A stretch of 61,158 nucleotides of DNA from Leucogyrophana mollusca (lineage: Eukaryota > Basidiomycota > Agaricomycetes > Boletales): NCBI GenBank assembly GCA_021014945.1, contig MU266497.1, forward strand, positions 1 through 61,158, in the 5' to 3' direction. Position numbers and translations under genes: made by a program. Positions 56,322 through 61,158 of this stretch are shown piece by piece. The notes beneath the pieces are model-generated. The model did not search any database and was not told where the DNA came from. It saw only the letters and a list, made by a program, of their open reading frames with translations. The stretch's first letter is position 1. Each line of letters begins with the position of its first letter.

Positions 56322-58905
56322 GAAGGATTAGGTGTGCAGCATCGTATACCCACTTCCTGGACCAATATCCCATTTCTCATGTTTTCTGAAGTCGATGTTG
56401 GCTGGTAGCTCGACAGACGACACGATCTCTCATGCGATATCTATTAACGATCGATATCTATTGTATCAGTCTGTTGTTGTAATGTTCAATTTGTGTATCT
56501 TATTCATGAGCACTGTTCAAACCTACATGGTGTAGATGTTTGATGTTTTAGTTCGATGGAGATTTCGACGTTTTTGTGAGCACGTTAGTTCTTGCCGCTC
56601 ATTGTCGCACCATCACAACGTTTGGTTGGACTCAAGTTGACCAGAACTTGAAGCTTGAAGCTTGAGGGCGGAAAAAGGAACAGATTAGGAAACGGACGTT
56701 GACTCCGTTGCAAGTAACGTGGGCCGTTTCGTTTCACCTTTCGAAGGCAGCTCTACACAGGTCGATAGTAGAGGATTTCCAAGCCGGAAGCTCTGGATTC
56801 ACTATAATTCAAGGCCAACATGAGAGGCTTTCATGACTATCACCATTCAAGAACAAGTCCACGAGCTGACACATACGACACATACGACTCTAAACACTCT
56901 AGATCCATAACCACAGGGCGCGCTTCCTTGTCTTTGGCCTTTCGACGTCATAATCACTTGGAGGAAGTAACGATGGTGATGGGGGTGAGTTTCGATGCCT
57001 GAGATGCCCTTACTGTTCAGAGAAGTTCGCTGGATGTGGCTTGTCCTGGCAGAGGGCTTTGGCCTTGGCAGGGCGCGTGTTTTGCTCTATGTATTTAGTT
57101 CGCTCACGTTGCAATTTTCAATGAAACCGAGGTGTTGGTTCTTGCTCCCAGGTAGCCCTCGGTATCTGGACGGTACCTACGCGAGTACAAGGCAAGGTGT
57201 GTATCCGATCAGTGTTATCCGAATCGCGATCAGTGAATGTTACAACTCGTTGGTTATCGGTGGTTATCATGACCGCGGTATGACTTCGCAGCCTGGGTCA
57301 AACTTATTATTCGCCCATCATTGGACTTCACTGCTTCGTTTCTTCCGTTCGCTTCCGGCCCGAGAAGATCACGGAACTCGTTGGACTTAAACCCGTTTTG
57401 CCCCTACCCGTGTAAAGAATGCAATAATCTGACGCTTGCTGGCAAGTTCAGCTGAATGGAATGGCCTTGACGGGATTTATTTCTCCCGTAGCTCCTTTCT
57501 ATTTTTTCAGGTTTCAGGATGTGTGTGTTAGTTGCCTGCCTGCAAGGGTGATCAACTGATTGTTTTTAGAACTCACAGGCTCCTGAAAACACTCAGACTC
57601 GATCATAAATAAACCGACCAGTGGCTATCGTTCAGGAGGTACAAGCGGGCGATATCTCTCCCGATAACATTGCCAACTAGTGTCTCCGCGGATGGCGATG
57701 ATTCGACCTTATGGTAACCTCATGGAAATCCCTCATCTTCCCAGGGTGAACTGTGATGGACGACGATCAAACGTTATGTGGACACGCTGAGCGCTGGGAA
57801 GTACAAACAATTCCCCCTACAAAGAAGGTATCATGAACTCTCTGAGCGATTACTATCGCGTATCAACTCTGTTCGGGCCACAACTGTGGCATTAAATTCC
57901 ACCACGATTACCTCTAGACGTGCTGACTTGTAATGACAGAGCCGGCATCCACGAGCGCTTTGAAATCTAACTGAGCGACGTTAACCGCGAACGTTGCTAC
58001 ATAGAATAACGCCGGAGACGTCGCATCATTCACGGGCGAATCTACAACGGTGATTTACTGGGACACATCAGCCATTGGGTGGAACAAAAATACTCCAGCA
58101 CCCATTCCGCATTGACTTTGTGCAGCAAGCGGTTTAGTCACAACTTCCCGTTTCGCATTTTGAAGCGCACCGGCGAACGAATGGGGACTGAATTGTTGAG
58201 GTGAGCAGGCCACCTTGGCTATGTACCAATGTAATTCGATTTGACACTTTCCCTGGCGCTGATAGCGTTGTGTTACCTCGGTACCTCTGCAAAATCACGG
58301 AGCGGTGCCGGACTCTTCGCCAGGGGAACGTGATTCCGGCCAGGGTTTTGTCAGAAAATAAACGGAGGAGACTCAGGTAGCGTAACCGTCACTTCGATTT
58401 TCTCAACTTTCGTATTATAATAATGATCGCCTGATTATAGCATTTATTGACGCAATTCCCGTCTGCTATGCTTCGTGTCCCAATATTGTCTCGCCATGGT
58501 CAGATATCAACTCTAAAGGACGAGACTCCTCGGACCGTGGACGAGGCTAACGCTCACCGAACTCAAATTCTGACGGCAGGGTACCTCGAAGGTCGCGGCT
58601 TATCGATACAGCGAACTTACAGGAAGTACGAACTCGATCTATCCAACTCAAATACTGACTAGGACAAGAATGTTGGGCTCAAAGTGGGCCGCAAGGCGCT
58701 CCGTCACACGTCGGTTTCATTTCATAGTGTCGTGACACCAATATTTCATTGATTTTCGTGTGTCCTGGACGCCAACCTTCATATAGATGCGAAGCAGTGA
58801 GACCCAGGCTACATAAATACCTGCAGGAGAAGGTCGGGTTGAAGTAATAACCATCCCACATCTGAGTTCATACAGAGCAAGATCCGGACAATATCCAGCT
58901 CAACC
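56322..58905. other. Gene-poor region, 2.6 kb
   Basis: Transporter 3' region followed by DNA without any frame I trust. No tRNA, tandem array or transposon end is visible. A TATA-like ACATAAATAC near 58813 may belong to the next gene. Confidence 0.4.
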
Positions 58906-59498
58906 ATGCAAAGCTTCGCTTCTTTATCCTTATTGCTCTCTCTTGCTCTCGTTGACCTCGGCGTCCGCTGAAAAAGCTCAGTGCAGGCATTATGCTGCAG
59001 ATGTCTCTGCCCGAGCAGCGGGAGAAGTTCAGATGTACAAGCGCTACGACAACGCCCGTATGACATGGTACAACGTCGGGACAGGGGCTTGCGGTGGCAC
59101 CAACACGGCCAACCAATACGTGAGTCACATCTACGTTTTGTGCTTCGTGGTGTGCTCACGTCCTCAATGTAGGTTGTCGCCTTAAACTCGGACGTGCGTC
59201 TCCAGAGTTGCGAAAATTATATTAAACTTCATGATCTCATGACCGATCTCTAGCAATACGGCAGTGGTGGTTATTGCTATGACACAATCACTATCAGTTA
59301 TGGCGGAAAAACTGCGCAAGCTTCGATCGTGGACGAGGTTTGCTTTAAGTTCCTTCATGTCTTTCATATGCCTCACAAGTTCCCATTATCCAGTGTCCCG
59401 GATGTCCCGAATATGGTCTAGATCTATCGGAAGGACTATTCGAGTACTTCGCTCCGACCTCGACCGGTGTGATCTATGGCGAATGGTCTTTCAATTAG
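58906..59498 (+). pseudogene. Secreted expansin-like (double-psi beta-barrel) gene, frameshifted signal peptide
   Basis: Small secreted protein of the RlpA/expansin-like double-psi beta-barrel type, thought to act on cell walls. The mature part spans four exons: YKRYDNARMTWYNVGTGACG, GTNTANQY, VVALNSD, QYGSGGYCYDTITISYGGKT, VDECPGCPEYGLDLSEGLFE, YFAPTSTGVIYGEWSFN. The VDxCPxC, ALN and YGEWSF features are typical, with Cys pairs as expected. The only nearby ATG (58906) starts a perfect signal peptide (MQSFASLSLLLSLALV), but it is out of frame by one base with SAEKAQCRHY. A TCTCTC-rich tract lies at the shift. Either this copy is broken or the sequence has an indel error; a different start was not found. 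Confidence 0.7.
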
Positions 59499-59897
59499 AC
59501 TCCATCGCTTTATCTAGGAAGTCGTCGAACGTGAGGTTATGTGCTGTATAATCACTTATGCTTATTTCTTTTAACCCGGGCTTTATCTATTTATTTTTGA
59601 GTTGTTGGGAGATTACCTATGGTGTTTGTCTAGCTATGTAGGCCAGTCGCTGATACTTGAATTCAACTTCGAGTTCGGCCTTCTCATGGAACCCTGGCTT
59701 GCCCTCTACGAAATAGCCACTGGAGCTCGATTTTAACGAGCATCAGTACCTTTTGCTGGCCTGTCGTACCCAGTTTTCCGTCACCCATCATAAGACCCAA
59801 TGCCGCTGAGCTTGAATTACCTGAAAGGGGTGCCGCCGTGGTTTTGCCGTAACGACGACTTTTTCACCGACAAGTTCAACAATCTACAGGTAACAGC
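59499..59897. other. Intergenic between expansin-like gene and repeat copy 2
   Basis: AT-richer 3' region and anonymous DNA; no gene visible. Confidence 0.45.
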
Positions 59898-60221
59898 ACT
59901 TATCCCGACGGTTTTACGCGCGTTTTAACGTCACGTGCGCCACCTCGGCGTCGCCCGGGGGCACCTCGGCAGCTCCCGGCGTCCGACAGCGAGGCGCGCT
60001 CGTCGTCGACGGCGGCGTCGTGGTGGGGGCACGCGGCGAGGGCAGACGACGAAATCGATTTCCCGGGGCGCCCGAGGCGCACCCCGACCCGCTGGGCCAG
60101 GCCTCGGGGCAAGCGGCCAAGCGAGCGTTTGTTGACAATCCGGTCTTTTGAAGCACACTTACACTCGGACTCACGAGGCTCGGAGCGGTGAGCGTGCTGC
60201 GGGAAAAGCGAGGGACGGGCT
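59898..60221. repeat. GC-rich dispersed repeat, copy 2
   Basis: 324 bp, same orientation as copy 1 (41704-42019). It differs by three transitions and carries an extra AAGCGGCC-type 8-bp duplication. Unlike copy 1 it is not followed by a helicase fragment. Confidence 0.9.
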
Positions 60222-60386
60222 AGAAATACACAGAGATGACATAGAGCTACAGTGGGTGCCGAAACGGCCAGCGTCGACAGCGGGGTGCGCGCTAATGTAC
60301 AGTACAAAGCGAGAGTAGAATCCACAGCACTAGTAAGAAATGATAATGCCCACCAACAAATGGAATGGTTGCCCAGGCCTCGCAGT

Positions 60387-61158
60387 TCAGATCGTGCGTT
60401 CTCCGGGCTTGCCGTTCTTGCTTGCACGGGGGACCAGCTCGCCGCGATCCATTCGGCTCTTCTGGATGGCGTCGTACAATGGCTTGGAGCCTCTTTTGGC
60501 CTCTGGATAGGCGTCCAGGAAGGCGCCCTCATTGCGCGCATACCTCAGTGGTGGAACGAAGGTAAGGTCCTAATGGGTCGACGAGATGGGAGCGTACCGG
60601 TGCCTTACCTGACGATGAACTCCTCTGCGACAACCTGGCGAGTCCGCCGCTTTGCCGCTGTCTTGACCTTCATCTTCCCAGTGAACCAGTCGTCGGGCCA
60701 GTCTTTGAGGGCAATGCTGCCGGTGCCTTCATTGGGCGTTTCCCACTGCCGGACTGCCACTCGCCATCCATCCGAGCCCTTTGGGAGATCAGTGATACAA
60801 ACCCCAGCTATTGGTGGTGTCTCCACCACGTGTCCACTAACTCGCACGGTAGGCAAAGGAGCGGGGTGCGGGAGAATGGGTGAGCTTGATGCGCTGGAGG
60901 GGGGCGTGGATTGGATCGAGCCAAGGGGAGAGAACAGTGACTGCGGCTCAGAGGTTGCTGAGGCGTTGTCGGGGGAGGCGGCCGGGAGCTGTGATAGCAG
61001 TAGTGAAGGTGTCAGCGAAGGCAGAGGAGCGGTGACGGAGGTGGGTGTGGCGGGAAGTAAGATAGATGGGGACGATACACTCGACTGTGAGCTTCTGGAG
61101 GTGACCGAGCTTGAGGAAACCTGGCTGAGGGTGTGTGCGATGTAAGCACTGACTTTCT
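60387..61158 (-). CDS. Unknown protein, C-terminal part, runs off the window
   Basis: Two exons on the minus strand: from the window edge to 60609, and 60543-60387, joined across a 65-nt GT-AG intron. The N-terminal visible part is Ser/Thr/Pro-rich and probably disordered. It is followed by a compact region: GHVVETPPIAGVCITDLPKG, DGWRVAVRQWETPNEG, LKDWPDDWFTGKMKVKTAA, RRTRQVVAEEFIVRYARNEG, FLDAYPEAKRGSKPLYDAIQ, then a basic tail ending in GKPGERTI. I have seen similar WP.EEFI...YPEA-type blocks in anonymous mushroom proteins, but I know no function. The start lies outside the window. Confidence 0.6.

Noticed and set aside
1..61158. CRISPR arrays, prophage, bacterial operons, mating-type genes
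   Set aside because: The sequence is eukaryotic with spliced genes; no regular spacer-repeat array, phage gene, homeodomain or pheromone gene was seen.

Overview
The window is nuclear DNA of a filamentous fungus, almost certainly a basidiomycete of the Agaricomycetes. Genes are dense and cut by many short (about 50-110 bp) GT-AG introns. The family set fits this group: trifunctional FOL1, a Zn2Cys6 regulator, MTG2, EMC2, AMS1-type mannosidase and fungal seven-TM proteins. I rebuilt most gene models by hand from splice sites, reading phase and family motifs. Where all exons were assigned, the phases closed to whole codons.

Layout. 0.8-5.9 kb: a bHLH regulator and the mitochondrial Obg GTPase MTG2. 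6.6-9.5 kb (minus): EMC2 and seven-TM paralog A. 10.6-16.8 kb (plus): a diverged fumarylacetoacetase-like gene, an acyl-CoA dehydrogenase/oxidase-like gene and SEC11. 18.3-25.6 kb (plus): a 1,255-residue Zn2Cys6 factor and FOL1. 25.6-29.3 kb is accessory and decayed: a hairpin element, two 20-bp minisatellite arrays and a broken sterol O-acyltransferase. 29.3-36.6 kb: seven-TM paralogs B and C around RPS30, then an FMN-dependent 2-hydroxyacid oxidase. 36.9-41.6 kb is housekeeping: two inverted tRNA-Ala genes, URM1, RCF1, ISD11 and an exopolyphosphatase. 41.7-43.9 kb holds a repeat, an assembly gap and a helicase fragment. 44.0-56.3 kb: AMS1-type mannosidase, a class 3 aldehyde dehydrogenase and a sugar/polyol transporter. 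56.3-61.2 kb: gene-poor DNA, a secreted expansin-like gene with a frameshift, the second repeat copy and a gene running off the right edge.

Most genes are unlinked housekeeping functions: mitochondrial (MTG2, RCF1, ISD11), ER (EMC2, SEC11), tRNA and translation (URM1, RPS30) and folate (FOL1). The only neighbours that might act together are the FAH-like and ACAD-like genes, both unusual in sequence. I did not find a convincing undescribed multi-gene system. The best leads are that pair (altered catalytic positions; an in-frame stop in a conserved mini-exon), the three dispersed seven-TM paralogs, the duplicated 0.32-kb GC-rich repeat next to a gap and a helicase fragment, and two microexons in the mannosidase gene.
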